This document shows, one piece after another, positions 18,975 through 28,716 of a stretch of 64,000 bases of DNA. The position numbers and the translations under genes are program-made. This DNA is from Ensifer adhaerens (GTDB lineage Bacteria > Pseudomonadota > Alphaproteobacteria > Rhizobiales > Rhizobiaceae), in assembly GCF_013283195.1 (NCBI RefSeq), contig NZ_JABEKT010000001.1:406695-470694 (forward strand). The letters are read 5' to 3'. Position 1 is the stretch's first letter, and each line of letters starts with the position of its first letter. The notes below the pieces were generated by a model. It did no database searches, was not told where the DNA came from, and saw only the letters and a program-made list of their open reading frames with translations.

Positions 18975-21900
18975 CGCTGTCATCCTCGCTGTCGGCGGTC
19001 GACCATTCGGCAACACGCGCCAGATGGTCGTACTCGCCGCCGTAGTCGCGCTCCTTCTGGACAATGAGGCGGGAGGCAAAGCCGTGTCTGCCCGACATCA
19101 GGGCGGTCAGCAGCTTCCTGAGCTCGATCAGGGCTTCGTCGGCCAGCTGATCGGCCGTTTTCGTTTCCTTCGCCCGGCTGTTCTCGTTGTTGACCGCTTC
19201 CACCTTGAAGCGGGAGCCTGGTTTCAGCCTGACATAGAGCAGTGATTGCGGGTGGCCGGGACCCATTCCCTTGAACGCACCGGCTTTCAGCGCCGCTGCT
19301 TCGAGCGCCAGCTGCGGATCGAGCAAGACCCGCGCTTCCTTGATCGAAGGGCTGGAGCCGGTCTTGTAGTCGATGATCTCAAAGGTGCCGTCCGTCAGCG
19401 CATCCAGCCGGTCGGCAATGCCGGTCAGGCGAATGTCGCCCACACCGACGTCCATCGATGCGGCAACTTCGGTCAGCGGTTTGCGGATAAACCGCGCACG
19501 CTCCCGCTCCCAGGCGAGGAACGCCTTGCCGACGGCGGCAAAACGTGGCCGCCAGATGGTGTCGATATGGGCGGGCAGGCGCTCTTCGTCGAAGGCTTCG
19601 TTGAGCAGGCGGACCATCGCCTCGTCGGCTGCCGGGGACTGGATGTCGAAACCGCCACGCACGAAACGGTCGACGATGCGGTGGTAGAGCGTGCCGCGCT
19701 CGGACGCACCCGGATCGCGGTTGAACGGGTCGAGCGGATGCAGCCGCAGGATCCGGCGTGCATAGATCGAATAGGGGTCGCGACGGAGCCGGGAGACTTC
19801 GCTGAATGAATATTTGCGCGGCTGCAGCTCGACCGGCGGCTTGGGTGCCGGGCGTTCGGCCAACGCCTGGCGGCCGCCCTTGTCGAGCATGCGCGCCCAC
19901 AGCAGATAGTCGCTGCCGTTGGATCGCAGGTTCTCCGCCAGCCGTTTGCCGCCTAGCGCCAGGAGCCGCTGCAGCCACCGTGATGCGACGGTGGGCGCAG
20001 ATCCCTGCCGCATTGAGCGGGAGAAGATCAGCTTGCGCGTGCCGCACGCCATCTGGAAGTCGTGCGCAAGCTGGCCGACGCGACGTTCGGGCGGCTCGAG
20101 GCCGATCCCGGTTTTCATGGTGCGGGAGAGGAAGGGATCATTGGCCGTCTGCCCCGGCCAATTGCCTTCGTTCAGGCCGCCGAGCACCACCAGATCCATG
20201 CTCTGCAAGCGCGATTCCAGCGCGCCGAAGATGAAGACGCGGGGGTGGCGCATCGAGCGTGGCTTGACCGCCTCGCTGGCGGCGAGCGCCTCCATGATGT
20301 CGCACCATTGCGGTCCGTCGGCATCCATCTGCCCTTCGGTCTCGATGATGCCGCGCAAGAGCGTCGCCAAGGCTTCGCCTGCCTCGCCGGACCAGAGACC
20401 GCTGAGGTCGGCACGTTCATCGCCGCAGACGGCCTCCAGCGCCTGGCCAGTCCGTGTTGCCCATTCGGCAAAGGTGAATGTTTCCGAGAACGGGCGACGC
20501 CCGTCGCTGCGCCGGACCAGCGCACCGGCAAGCGGGTCTGTTGCCGCCTTTACCCGCGCGGCAAGATCCTTGGCCGCAAGAATGTCGTCTTCGGTGATGC
20601 CGATCCGCCACTCCGGAGGGTGGCGGTCGACGTTGTGATCGGCGACTGCCTGGTCGAGCAGCGGTTCCAGCAGCGAGATATCGGCGATCTCAGTGCCGCT
20701 GCGCAGCGCCATTCGCTCCAGCACGTCGGCGCTGCGGCGCAGCTCCGCCTTCGAGAGACCGAAGCGCGCCAGCGGATGTTTGAACAGCGCCACCAGTGGC
20801 ACCGGATCGCCGGGCCGAAGGCTTGCCTCCAGTAGAAGCCGCATCAGCGTACCGGCTGATGTCGAGGCGAGCGGTGTGCCGGCCGAATCGTCGGCTTCGA
20901 TATCGAAACGCGCCAGTTCCGCACCGACGCGGCGCGCCAAATTGCGGTCCGGGGTGATCAGCGCCGCCTGGCTATCGTCGCTGCCCTCAAGCGCCAGCCG
21001 GAGCGCAATGGCAATCGCGGTCGCCTCCTCGCGCTCGTTGGCGGTCTCGATCAGCGCAACGTCGCCAAAGGCCCGCTGCAGCGTTTCCGGCTCGAGCCCG
21101 TTGCGGGTCTCGGTCCAGCCGTTGGTCGCCTTGGCCGGCAACAGCGCATGCGACAGGATCTCGCTGCGATCGGTCAGTCCCGCGTCGGCCTGGTCAAGGG
21201 TTGGCACATCGCGGCGCTCGACCTGCATGCGTTGCAGCAGACGGTGGAAGCCGTATTGCGGGTGGCTGCGGCTTGCCGGGTCGGGCCGGCCGGCGGCGAC
21301 GGTATCGCCAATGATCATGCCCCATTCCGCATCAGTCATCGTCTGGTCGAGCCCCGGCAAAACGATGGTGCCGTTGGGCAGCTTCTGGACGGCGGCGATC
21401 AGCGCGGCCGTCGCCGGGATCGAGCCGGTCGAACCGGCGATGACAATCGGCCCCTGAAGCGCGCCTGAGGCGATGCGCTGGGTCTCTGCCTGCAGGATGG
21501 CGTTGCGATGCCGGGCCGGCGAGGATTGCTTGAGTTCCTCCAGCCGCTCCGGCCAGTAGACCCGGGCGATCTTCAGGAATTCGAGCGTCAACTGCCACCA
21601 GAGTGCATGCTCGCCAGCGTCGAGACCGTCGAGCGCTTCCCAGTCGAGTTCTTCCGTCTCCATCGCATCGACGAGTTCGGCCAGATTGCGTGCCAGCCAG
21701 ATGGCGTCCGCGGGGCTTGCCGGCGCGATCAGCGGGCTTTCCGCATGAATGTCGAGCACCACCTTCGGCAGGCGGTTACGCCAGGCGAGGATGAGGCGGC
21801 CAAGTTCGATGAGCCGCGCGGTGCCGGGAAGGGGCGGTGCCAGATCGAGGATCGCCGGCACTTCGGCATCGAAGAAGCCGCTGTCGTCGTCGGTCTCGCC

Positions 21901-22149
21901 GAGTGCCCGGATCGTCGGCAGGATCGCCGAACGGCCGCCGAGCAGGTCGACGAATTCGGAGCGCAGCACGCGGGCGGAGCGGCGGGTCGGAACGAAAATA
22001 GTCACGCCGGCAAGCGGCAACGGGTCGGCGGGGTCGTAGCTAAAATCCGGTGTCAGCGTGCCATCGCAGAGCTTGCGCGCGAGTGTCTTCAGGAAGGGCA
22101 GGCCCGGCGGGATCGTGAAGACATTTGGCTCGCGATAGGACACGCTCAT
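18964..22149 (-). CDS. addB: Double-strand break repair protein AddB
   Basis: 1061 residues, alphaproteobacterial type. FVPTRRSARVLRSEF near the N-terminus and a C-terminal nuclease domain with RGTLYHRIVDRF and EIIDYKTGSSPS are visible. The cysteine cluster that binds an iron-sulfur centre around the nuclease in the Bacillus AddB is not seen: the C-terminal end reads ERDYGGEYDHLARVAEWS with no cysteine. Its start overlaps the stop of the preceding nucleotidyltransferase gene by four bases (ATGA), and its own end overlaps addA, so expression is coupled. Confidence 0.93.
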   Translation of the reverse strand: MSVSYREPNVFTIPPGLPFLKTLARKLCDGTLTPDFSYDPADPLPLAGVTIFVPTRRSARVLRSEFVDLLGGRSAILPTIRALGETDDDSGFFDAEVPAILDLAPPLPGTARLIELGRLILAWRNRLPKVVLDIHAESPLIAPASPADAIWLARNLAELVDAMETEELDWEALDGLDAGEHALWWQLTLEFLKIARVYWPERLEELKQSSPARHRNAILQAETQRIASGALQGPIVIAGSTGSIPATAALIAAVQKLPNGTIVLPGLDQTMTDAEWGMIIGDTVAAGRPDPASRSHPQYGFHRLLQRMQVERRDVPTLDQADAGLTDRSEILSHALLPAKATNGWTETRNGLEPETLQRAFGDVALIETANEREEATAIAIALRLALEGSDDSQAALITPDRNLARRVGAELARFDIEADDSAGTPLASTSAGTLMRLLLEASLRPGDPVPLVALFKHPLARFGLSKAELRRSADVLERMALRSGTEIADISLLEPLLDQAVADHNVDRHPPEWRIGITEDDILAAKDLAARVKAATDPLAGALVRRSDGRRPFSETFTFAEWATRTGQALEAVCGDERADLSGLWSGEAGEALATLLRGIIETEGQMDADGPQWCDIMEALAASEAVKPRSMRHPRVFIFGALESRLQSMDLVVLGGLNEGNWPGQTANDPFLSRTMKTGIGLEPPERRVGQLAHDFQMACGTRKLIFSRSMRQGSAPTVASRWLQRLLALGGKRLAENLRSNGSDYLLWARMLDKGGRQALAERPAPKPPVELQPRKYSFSEVSRLRRDPYSIYARRILRLHPLDPFNRDPGASERGTLYHRIVDRFVRGGFDIQSPAADEAMVRLLNEAFDEERLPAHIDTIWRPRFAAVGKAFLAWERERARFIRKPLTEVAASMDVGVGDIRLTGIADRLDALTDGTFEIIDYKTGSSPSIKEARVLLDPQLALEAAALKAGAFKGMGPGHPQSLLYVRLKPGSRFKVEAVNNENSRAKETKTADQLADEALIELRKLLTALMSGRHGFASRLIVQKERDYGGEYDHLARVAEWSTADSEDDSDEG

Positions 22150-22877
22150 CCCCCCGGCTGGTAGCGGCGGATTGCGGCTTCAGCCTCTTCGATCGCCTCG
22201 GGCGTGCCGACCGTCATCCAGTGGCCGTCGAGCACAATGCCGTACAGTCGTCCTGACGCAATCGCCCGATCGAAATAGATATTCAGATTGAACGCATCAT
22301 CAGGCGCATCGGCAAACAGTTTGGAATCGAGCGCGATCGCACCGGCATAGACGACGGGGCTGTCCATGCCCTCGGCATAGCGCACCAGGCTCCCATCGGC
22401 GACTAGCGAAAAATCCCGCTTGCCGTTGTGGCCGGTCGTATCTTCGTCGCGCACGCAAAGCAGCGCCATGTCCATGCGCTCGGGATCGAAAAAGTCGGCG
22501 AGCCGTTCGAGATTGCTGGGAGCGTCAGTGTCTTCGCCGATCCAGAATAGATCGGCGTTCATCACCAGGACAGGGCCGTCCGCCAGCAGCTTCAGGCCCT
22601 TGACCAGCCCGCCGCCCGAATTCATCAGCGCGTTACGCTCGTCGGAGATCACGATCTCGGGCGCCGCACGCTGCGCCAGGTGCGCTTCCATCTGGTCGGC
22701 GAAGTGGTGGACGTTGACGGCTGCCCGGGTGACGCCGGCGTTCACCAGCAGATCGAGAACGTAATCGATCATCGGCTTGCCGGCGATCTTCACCAGTGGC
22801 TTGGGGATGGTATTGGTGATCGGGCGTAGGCGGGTACCGAGGCCCGCCGCGAGCACCATCGCATTGCTGATCGCCAT
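22146..22877 (-). CDS. Sugar-1-phosphate nucleotidyltransferase, MurU-like
   Basis: 243 residues. The nucleotide-binding motif AAGLGTRLRPIT followed by PKPLVKIAGKPMIDY is diagnostic of the sugar nucleotidyltransferase fold. MNADLFWIGE holds the metal aspartate. Short single-domain members next to an AmgK-like kinase are MurU enzymes, which convert N-acetylmuramate 1-phosphate to UDP-MurNAc in peptidoglycan recycling; mannose-1-phosphate guanylyltransferase is the alternative. Here the upstream gene ends in an aminoglycoside-phosphotransferase-type kinase domain, which supports MurU. It overlaps addB by four bases. Confidence 0.8.
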   Translation of the reverse strand: MAISNAMVLAAGLGTRLRPITNTIPKPLVKIAGKPMIDYVLDLLVNAGVTRAAVNVHHFADQMEAHLAQRAAPEIVISDERNALMNSGGGLVKGLKLLADGPVLVMNADLFWIGEDTDAPSNLERLADFFDPERMDMALLCVRDEDTTGHNGKRDFSLVADGSLVRYAEGMDSPVVYAGAIALDSKLFADAPDDAFNLNIYFDRAIASGRLYGIVLDGHWMTVGTPEAIEEAEAAIRRYQPGG

Positions 22878-22887
22878 TGCTTCTCTG

Positions 22888-24399
22888 TCAGTTCGCTGAT
22901 TCGGGACCGATTAATCCCGTCTTCATACACCAGTCGCGCAAGGGTTTCAGCGCTTCGTGCTGGAGGGCGACTTCAAGATAGGCGAAAGTGCGTGGCATGT
23001 GTTTCATGTAGCCGGGCTTGCCGTCGCGCTGCATCAGCCGCACCCAGATGCCGACGAGCTTGCAGTTGCGCTGGGCCGACATCAGATGCCAGTCGCGCAG
23101 GAACAGGGGCTCGTCGAACGGGCCGGCGGCGCGGCGATCCGCGAAATAGGCGTCCATCATTCGGTTCGCCAGCGCGGGTTCGATCGTCACTCGCGCGTCC
23201 TGAACCAGCGATGCCACGTCATAGGCCGTCGGTCCGATCATCGCATCCTGGAAATCGATCACGCCGACACGTTGAAGTCCTTCGTGACCGGCGCGCCAGA
23301 TGATGTTCGGCGAATGAAAGTCGCGCAGCAGCAGGTTCGTCTCGGCGGTCTCGATGAGGTCGATCAAATCGTCCCAGATCGCGGCGTATTCCTGCTTTTC
23401 CTGTTCCGTTGCCGGCGCGCCACGCTTCCAGGGCAGGTACCAGTCGATGAGCAGCCGCGTCTCGATCTTCATCGCGGTGCGGTCGAAATCCGGGATATGG
23501 TGCTCGATACCGCCGGCAAGCGCGATGTCGCGCTTGGTCGGTGCCATGTGGAGCTGGGCAAGCAAGCGCACGCTTTCGACATAGCGTGTCTCGATCGGTC
23601 TACCGTCGTCGTCGAGCACGCCGTCGGAACCGAGGTCCTCGATCAGCAGCATTCCCTGGTCCAGATCGCGCGCGTAGATCGTCGGCGCTGCGAAGCCGCG
23701 TTCTCGGAGCAGCTCGTCGATGGCAACGAATGGCGTCACGTCCTCGGCGATATGCGCGAGCTGCTGGTAGTATTTGCCATCCTGAAGGATAGGGCCAGGC
23801 TTGTGTCGCGCGGCATCCATCAGGATTTTCGCCGGAAGGCCATCCCGGCCGTCGACGCGTTCGTACGCCCTGACTGAGGCATCGCCGCTCAGATGGCGCC
23901 GTCGTGCGTCTGCAAAGCCGTTCTGCGCGAGGAAGTCGCGGATTGCGAGCGTGCGGGCGATCCGCTGGAGGGCGCTCTCTGGTCCGGAGATGCTGACGCT
24001 CCGCCCGGCCGCTTCATGGGTGATCGACAGGACGATCCTGCTCGTTGGCAATGCTCCGTCGGCTCGCTCGGGCCATTCGACAAGGCAGATACCTAGAGAC
24101 AGGGCTTCGTCGAAACCGAGTTCGTCGAGTTCGCTGGCGTCGGCAAGGCGATAGAGATCGAAATGCGCCACGGGAATGCGAAGGTCATAGCTCTGCACCA
24201 GCGTAAAGGTCGGACTTGGGACTTCGAGGCCGTCGTCATCGGCAACGGCACGCAGAAAGGCGCGCGCCAGGGTCGATTTTCCGGCCCCGAGATCGCCAGA
24301 CAGCGCGAGACAGTCGCCCGTCTTCAGCGCCAGCGCCAGGTCTTCGCCGAGCTGGATCGTGGCTGCCTCGTCCGCCAGGAAGCGCGTGATCGGCTGCAT
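22888..24399 (-). CDS. Fusion of TsaE (t6A synthesis ATPase) and AmgK-like sugar kinase
   Basis: 503 residues in two parts. Residues 1-155 are TsaE, the ATPase of the tRNA threonylcarbamoyladenosine system, with Walker A GDLGAGKST at 35-43 and SPTFTLVQSY. Residues about 165-503 are an aminoglycoside-phosphotransferase-like kinase with LLLRDFHSPNIIW as catalytic loop and GVIDFQDAMIGPTAYD as metal loop, the pattern of AmgK, the anomeric MurNAc/GlcNAc kinase. The ATG at 24399 overlaps the stop of the preceding kinase gene (TAATG). This two-domain arrangement is seen in other rhizobia. The MurU-like gene follows within 10 bp. Confidence 0.88.
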   Translation of the reverse strand: MQPITRFLADEAATIQLGEDLALALKTGDCLALSGDLGAGKSTLARAFLRAVADDDGLEVPSPTFTLVQSYDLRIPVAHFDLYRLADASELDELGFDEALSLGICLVEWPERADGALPTSRIVLSITHEAAGRSVSISGPESALQRIARTLAIRDFLAQNGFADARRRHLSGDASVRAYERVDGRDGLPAKILMDAARHKPGPILQDGKYYQQLAHIAEDVTPFVAIDELLRERGFAAPTIYARDLDQGMLLIEDLGSDGVLDDDGRPIETRYVESVRLLAQLHMAPTKRDIALAGGIEHHIPDFDRTAMKIETRLLIDWYLPWKRGAPATEQEKQEYAAIWDDLIDLIETAETNLLLRDFHSPNIIWRAGHEGLQRVGVIDFQDAMIGPTAYDVASLVQDARVTIEPALANRMMDAYFADRRAAGPFDEPLFLRDWHLMSAQRNCKLVGIWVRLMQRDGKPGYMKHMPRTFAYLEVALQHEALKPLRDWCMKTGLIGPESAN

Positions 24400-26879
24400 T
24401 ATTCCGCCGCGACGATTTTCGGGATCTCTGCCGAAGGAATGCGGCAACTGACCTCAGTGCCTTCGCCCTCGCGACTGCGGATCGATACGGTGCCGTGATG
24501 AAGGCTGACGAAGCTCTCGACGATCGAGAGGCCAAGGCCGGCGCCACCGCGCTGGCCGTGGCTTTCGAAGCGGTTGAACACTGTGTCGAGCACGTCCTGT
24601 GGAATGCCGGGACCGCTGTCGGAAACCGAGAAGACGAAGTCTCCGCCTTCCCGCCGGCAGGCAAGCTCGATGACGCTGCCGTCAGGCGCAAAATTTGCGG
24701 CATTGGTCAAAAGCTTGATGAAAATCTGCTTCAGCCGCTGCTGGTCGGCGACCATGCGGCCAAGGTTGTCGGGGGCCGCGACCCGTAGCGTGACACCGCC
24801 CTCGACCAGCCGGTCGGCCATTTGGTGGGCGATGTCGTCGAGGAAGTCGGTGAGATTGATCTCCGACATGTCGAGCTCGACGATGCCGGCATCGACGGTC
24901 GCAAGATCGAGAATGTCGTTGACGATGGTCAGAAGCAGCGACGAGGACGTGGCGATATGGTCGACATACTCCGCCTGGCGATCGTTGAGGTCGCCAAAGG
25001 CCGGCGTCTTCAGGAGATCGGCAAAGCCGATGATGTTGGTCAGCGGCGAGCGCAGTTCATAGGACACGTGGTGGACGAAGTCGTTCTTCAGCGCATCCGC
25101 CTTGCGCAGGGCATCGTTCTTTTCGGTCAGGGCGCGCTCGACGCGGACACTGTCGGTGATGTTGACGAAGGTCAGCATCGTCTGTGCGTTCGGCAGCGGA
25201 ATGACGGCGAAGTCGAGGATCAACCCCGTCCGCAGTTCCAGAATGCCGCGGCTCGACGGCCGCTCGTCGTCGAAGCTGGTGATGATGTGGGAGAACCGCT
25301 TCCAGCCATCCGGCTGGTCGTAGGACATCAGGCAGGCCTGCTCGATCGCACGGATATGGGTGCCCGGCTTCGCCTCGGTCTCATTGATGCCCCAGATGGC
25401 TCGGAAGGCGGGGTTGGAAAGCCGGATGCGGCCATCGGGACCGAACACGGCCACGCCTTCGGCCAGATGGTCGATGGTTTCGCCCTGGACCTGGACCAGC
25501 GTGTTGTAGCGGGTTTCCAGATCGACCTTTTCGGTCAGGTTCTCGAACACCCAGGTGACGCCGCCTTGCGGCCGCGCCGTTGCGAAGACCCGCAAGGTCT
25601 GGCCGTTCGGCAGGTGCCAGAGGTCGGATTGCGTATCGAGCGCCTGATAGACGGAGAGCGCGTTCGCCTTCCACTGTTTCCAGTTGAGCTGTTCGGGCAG
25701 CTGGCCGCCGGAGCGCAAGCGATCAAGCACTTCACCATTGTCCGGTTTGCGCTCGAGGAAGCCCATATCCAGGTTCCAGAGGCGCTGGAAAGCCTGATTG
25801 TAGAATTGCAGCCGTTGATTGCCGTCGAAGATGGCGACCGGCGTCGCGAGATGGTCGAGCGTCTCGGCATGGCTCTTGAGCGTACGGTCGAGTTCTTCGC
25901 GAACGGCCTCGACGCCGGAGACGTCGATGGCAATTCCTGTGGTTCCGGCCGGGCTGCGGGCATCGACGACATCGAAAAATGTACGATTGCCCCTGACGAC
26001 GGTGGAAAGCTTGTCGCGGAAGGGCGCATCGAAGGTCGAGACGGCGCGGATTTTTTCGCGGGCTATCGTTGCCAGCAGTTCACGGCCCTCGGCAATCGCG
26101 GCAGCGACGTTTGGTGCCTCCACCGCATCGGCATAGGCCTCGTTGACCCAGCTCAGCGCTCCATCCGTGCCGCGCTGCCAGACCGGCAGGTCGATCGCGT
26201 CAAGCAGCGTGCGGAAGGACATCAGCGAGTTGTTGAGGCGGTCGCGCTCGAGCTTCAGCTCGGCGAGTTCCGCCCGCATGTTGTTGAGTGCGATGAAGCG
26301 CACGAAAGCGCGTCCGCCGGAAACGCGGCCCTGTGCCTCCAGCACCTCGTTGCGCTGCGTTTCGAGCACCAGATCGAAGCTGCGCGCCTGGGTGCGCAGG
26401 GCGTCGATCGCCTTTTCGAGTTCGCTGGCGGAATTTCCCTTGATCCAGCGGCCGAATGCCAGGAATTCGCGATCGTCTGACGGCGCCCCGGTCTCCGCCG
26501 GCAGCTGGCCGAGCATTTCCGCCCGCTCCGCAAGCCCGTCCCAGATGACGATGCGGCGGTTCTTGTCGGCAATGAGTGCCTGGAAGCGCGAAAGGCGCTG
26601 ATTGGCGTCCGAAAGGTCGGACCTGAGCTCGCGGTTCTCGGCCTCGATGTTGCCGCGCTGGCGGATCAACCAGATCGCGGAGATCATTGCCGCGGAGATG
26701 ACGCCGATCAGCACGGAAAAGGTGATGACTTCCGACGAGCCGAAGATGTTCGCCTTCTGCGCCGAGACCTGGGCGACCGCATCCGTTGCGGCGAAGAGCG
26801 CCGTGCAGGCCATCAGGCGGCGAAGGAGCACCGGGCCTTTGCGGCGACCGCCCGATGAGGTTTCGTGTGCTGTTGTCAT
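24399..26879 (-). CDS. divL: DivL-like PAS-domain pseudo-histidine kinase (Tyr in H-box)
   Basis: 826 residues. An N-terminal hydrophobic stretch and a membrane span (VLIGVISAAMISAIWLI, about residues 55-75) precede a coiled region, several PAS-type segments, and a kinase core. The H-box reads HHVSYELRSPLTN: the phospho-accepting histidine is Tyr607 (codon at 25059-25061). The ATPase domain is intact (LTNAANFAPDGS, DSGPGIPQ, GGAGLGLS). A tyrosine here is the hallmark of Caulobacter DivL, which regulates CckA and CtrA rather than transferring phosphate itself. The start at 26879 follows GGGGACGG; a GTG/other start further upstream would add an unlikely extension. Confidence 0.82.
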   Translation of the reverse strand: MTTAHETSSGGRRKGPVLLRRLMACTALFAATDAVAQVSAQKANIFGSSEVITFSVLIGVISAAMISAIWLIRQRGNIEAENRELRSDLSDANQRLSRFQALIADKNRRIVIWDGLAERAEMLGQLPAETGAPSDDREFLAFGRWIKGNSASELEKAIDALRTQARSFDLVLETQRNEVLEAQGRVSGGRAFVRFIALNNMRAELAELKLERDRLNNSLMSFRTLLDAIDLPVWQRGTDGALSWVNEAYADAVEAPNVAAAIAEGRELLATIAREKIRAVSTFDAPFRDKLSTVVRGNRTFFDVVDARSPAGTTGIAIDVSGVEAVREELDRTLKSHAETLDHLATPVAIFDGNQRLQFYNQAFQRLWNLDMGFLERKPDNGEVLDRLRSGGQLPEQLNWKQWKANALSVYQALDTQSDLWHLPNGQTLRVFATARPQGGVTWVFENLTEKVDLETRYNTLVQVQGETIDHLAEGVAVFGPDGRIRLSNPAFRAIWGINETEAKPGTHIRAIEQACLMSYDQPDGWKRFSHIITSFDDERPSSRGILELRTGLILDFAVIPLPNAQTMLTFVNITDSVRVERALTEKNDALRKADALKNDFVHHVSYELRSPLTNIIGFADLLKTPAFGDLNDRQAEYVDHIATSSSLLLTIVNDILDLATVDAGIVELDMSEINLTDFLDDIAHQMADRLVEGGVTLRVAAPDNLGRMVADQQRLKQIFIKLLTNAANFAPDGSVIELACRREGGDFVFSVSDSGPGIPQDVLDTVFNRFESHGQRGGAGLGLSIVESFVSLHHGTVSIRSREGEGTEVSCRIPSAEIPKIVAAE

Positions 26880-27182
26880 GGCGCTGCCGTCCCCGTCTGT
26901 CCGAAGGGTGCTGCCGGCTCTGTCGTGCCATGCGCAGTTCCGGCGATACCCTGAAGGGTTCGCGTCAGTTCTGGTTGCATCCCCGGTCTGTCTCCGTCTG
27001 TTTGCCGCTTGCCGACAAGACATCCCACTCGCAATGCCCGAAGGTCCGCACCGGCATCACGAATCAATGGGTTAGAGCATACTTCGTTGACGAATCGCCG
27101 GGAAGGGAGCCGCCCAAAAAAGAGGCCGCGCTCTCTTGTCAAGAACGCGGCCACAACATGTTGTGGATTGCCCGGGTAACGA
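26880..27182. other. 303-bp region between ahcY and divL
   Basis: Contains the ahcY terminator (27116-27152), a perfect 16-bp palindrome CCACAACATGTTGTGG at 27151-27166 that overlaps the end of its stem, and the probable promoter of divL. No gene is supported; longer frames here are extensions of the divL frame without start-site support. Confidence 0.5.
27116..27152 (-). terminator. Terminator of ahcY
   Basis: Read on the minus strand, GGCCGCG (27152-27146) pairs with CGCGGCC (27130-27124) over a 15-nt loop and is followed by TCTTTTTT. It lies 31 bp after the ahcY stop codon. Confidence 0.8.
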
Positions 27183-28583
27183 TTAGTACCGGTAGTGTTC
27201 AGCCTTGAACGGACCCTGCTGGCCGACGCCGATATAGTCGGCCTGTTCCTTCGACAGTTCGGAGAGCTTCGCGCCGAGCTTGTTCAGGTGCAGGCGAGCG
27301 ACCTTCTCGTCGAGCGCCTTCGGCAGAACGTAGACTTCGTTCTTGTAGTTCTCGCCCTTGGTGAAGAGCTCGATCTGGGCCAGCGTCTGGTTGGTGAACG
27401 AGGCGGACATCACGAAGGACGGGTGACCGGTGGCGTTGCCGAGGTTGAGCAGGCGACCTTCCGACAGCAGGATCATGCGGTTGCCCTTCGGGAACTCGAT
27501 CATGTCGACCTGCGGCTTGATGTTCGTCCACTTCAGGTTCCGCAGCGCGGAGACCTGAATTTCGTTGTCGAAGTGGCCGATATTGCCGACGATCGCCATG
27601 TCCTTCATCTCGCGCATGTGGTCCATGCGGATGACGTCCTTGTTGCCGGTCGTGGTGATGAAGATGTCGGCAGACGAAACGACGTCTTCGAGCTGGACGA
27701 CTTCGAAACCGTCCATGGCGGCCTGAAGCGCGCAGATCGGGTCGACTTCGGTCACCTTGACGCGAGCGCCGGCGCCCGAGAGCGAGGCTGCCGAGCCCTT
27801 GCCGACGTCGCCGTAACCGCAGACGACGGCAACCTTGCCGGCCATCATCACGTCGGTGCCGCGGCGGATGCCGTCAACCAGCGATTCCTTGCAGCCGTAC
27901 TTGTTGTCGAACTTCGACTTGGTGACGCTGTCGTTGACGTTGATCGCCGGGAACGGCAGCAGGCCCTTGGCCTGGAGCTGGTACAGGCGGTTGACGCCGG
28001 TCGTCGTTTCCTCGGTCACGCCCTTGATGGCGTCGCGCTGCTTGGTGAACCAGCCCGGCGAAGCGGCAAGGCGCTTCTTGATCTGCGCGACCAGGATCTC
28101 TTCTTCTTCCGAACCCGGGTTGGAGAGAACGTCTTCGCCGGCTTCGGCGCGGGCGCCGAGCAGGATGTACATGGTGGCGTCGCCACCGTCGTCCAGGATC
28201 ATGTTGGAGACGCCGCCGTCGGCCCACTGGAAGATCTTGTCGGTGTAGGTCCAGTATTCCTCAAGCGTTTCGCCCTTGACGGCGAACACCGGGATACCGC
28301 TGGCAGCGATCGCTGCGGCTGCGTGGTCCTGGGTCGAGAAGATGTTGCACGAAGCCCAACGGATGTCGGCGCCGAGAGCGGCGAGCGTCTCGATCAGCAC
28401 GGCGGTCTGGATGGTCATGTGCAGCGAACCGGTGATCCGGGCGCCCTTCAGCGGCTTGGATGCGCCAAACTCTTCGCGGCAGGCCATCAGGCCCGGCATT
28501 TCAGTTTCGGCGATCGTAATTTCCTTGCGTCCGAAATCGGCAAGACCGATGTCGGCGACGATGTAATCCTGAGTGGTGGTCAT
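27183..28583 (-). CDS. ahcY: Adenosylhomocysteinase
   Basis: 466 residues, full length. NAD-binding motif [13 protein letters not shown] and substrate-site segments near the N-terminus ([15 protein letters not shown]) are present. It hydrolyses S-adenosylhomocysteine to adenosine and homocysteine, removing the product inhibitor of methyltransferases. GGAG lies eight bases before the ATG at 28583. A perfect 22-bp palindrome sits 134-155 bp upstream of the start and is a likely operator for it. The gene stands alone, with its own terminator. Confidence 0.97.
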   Translation of the reverse strand: MTTTQDYIVADIGLADFGRKEITIAETEMPGLMACREEFGASKPLKGARITGSLHMTIQTAVLIETLAALGADIRWASCNIFSTQDHAAAAIAASGIPVFAVKGETLEEYWTYTDKIFQWADGGVSNMILDDGGDATMYILLGARAEAGEDVLSNPGSEEEEILVAQIKKRLAASPGWFTKQRDAIKGVTEETTTGVNRLYQLQAKGLLPFPAINVNDSVTKSKFDNKYGCKESLVDGIRRGTDVMMAGKVAVVCGYGDVGKGSAASLSGAGARVKVTEVDPICALQAAMDGFEVVQLEDVVSSADIFITTTGNKDVIRMDHMREMKDMAIVGNIGHFDNEIQVSALRNLKWTNIKPQVDMIEFPKGNRMILLSEGRLLNLGNATGHPSFVMSASFTNQTLAQIELFTKGENYKNEVYVLPKALDEKVARLHLNKLGAKLSELSKEQADYIGVGQQGPFKAEHYRY

Positions 28584-28716
28584 GAAATTCTCCAGGCTGA
28601 TCTCTTCAAGCCGCTCTGGCCCTCTGGCGATCCGGCGGCACGACTATGCCTCCCGCGCATATCATCGCGGTGAGAGTGCGTCCGATCTATCAGGAATTCT
28701 GGGGCAGAGCAACCTC

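Noticed and set aside
24822..26480. A 552-codon open frame on the plus strand inside divL
   Set aside because: It is antisense to a kinase with complete motifs and has no recognisable domain or ribosome site.
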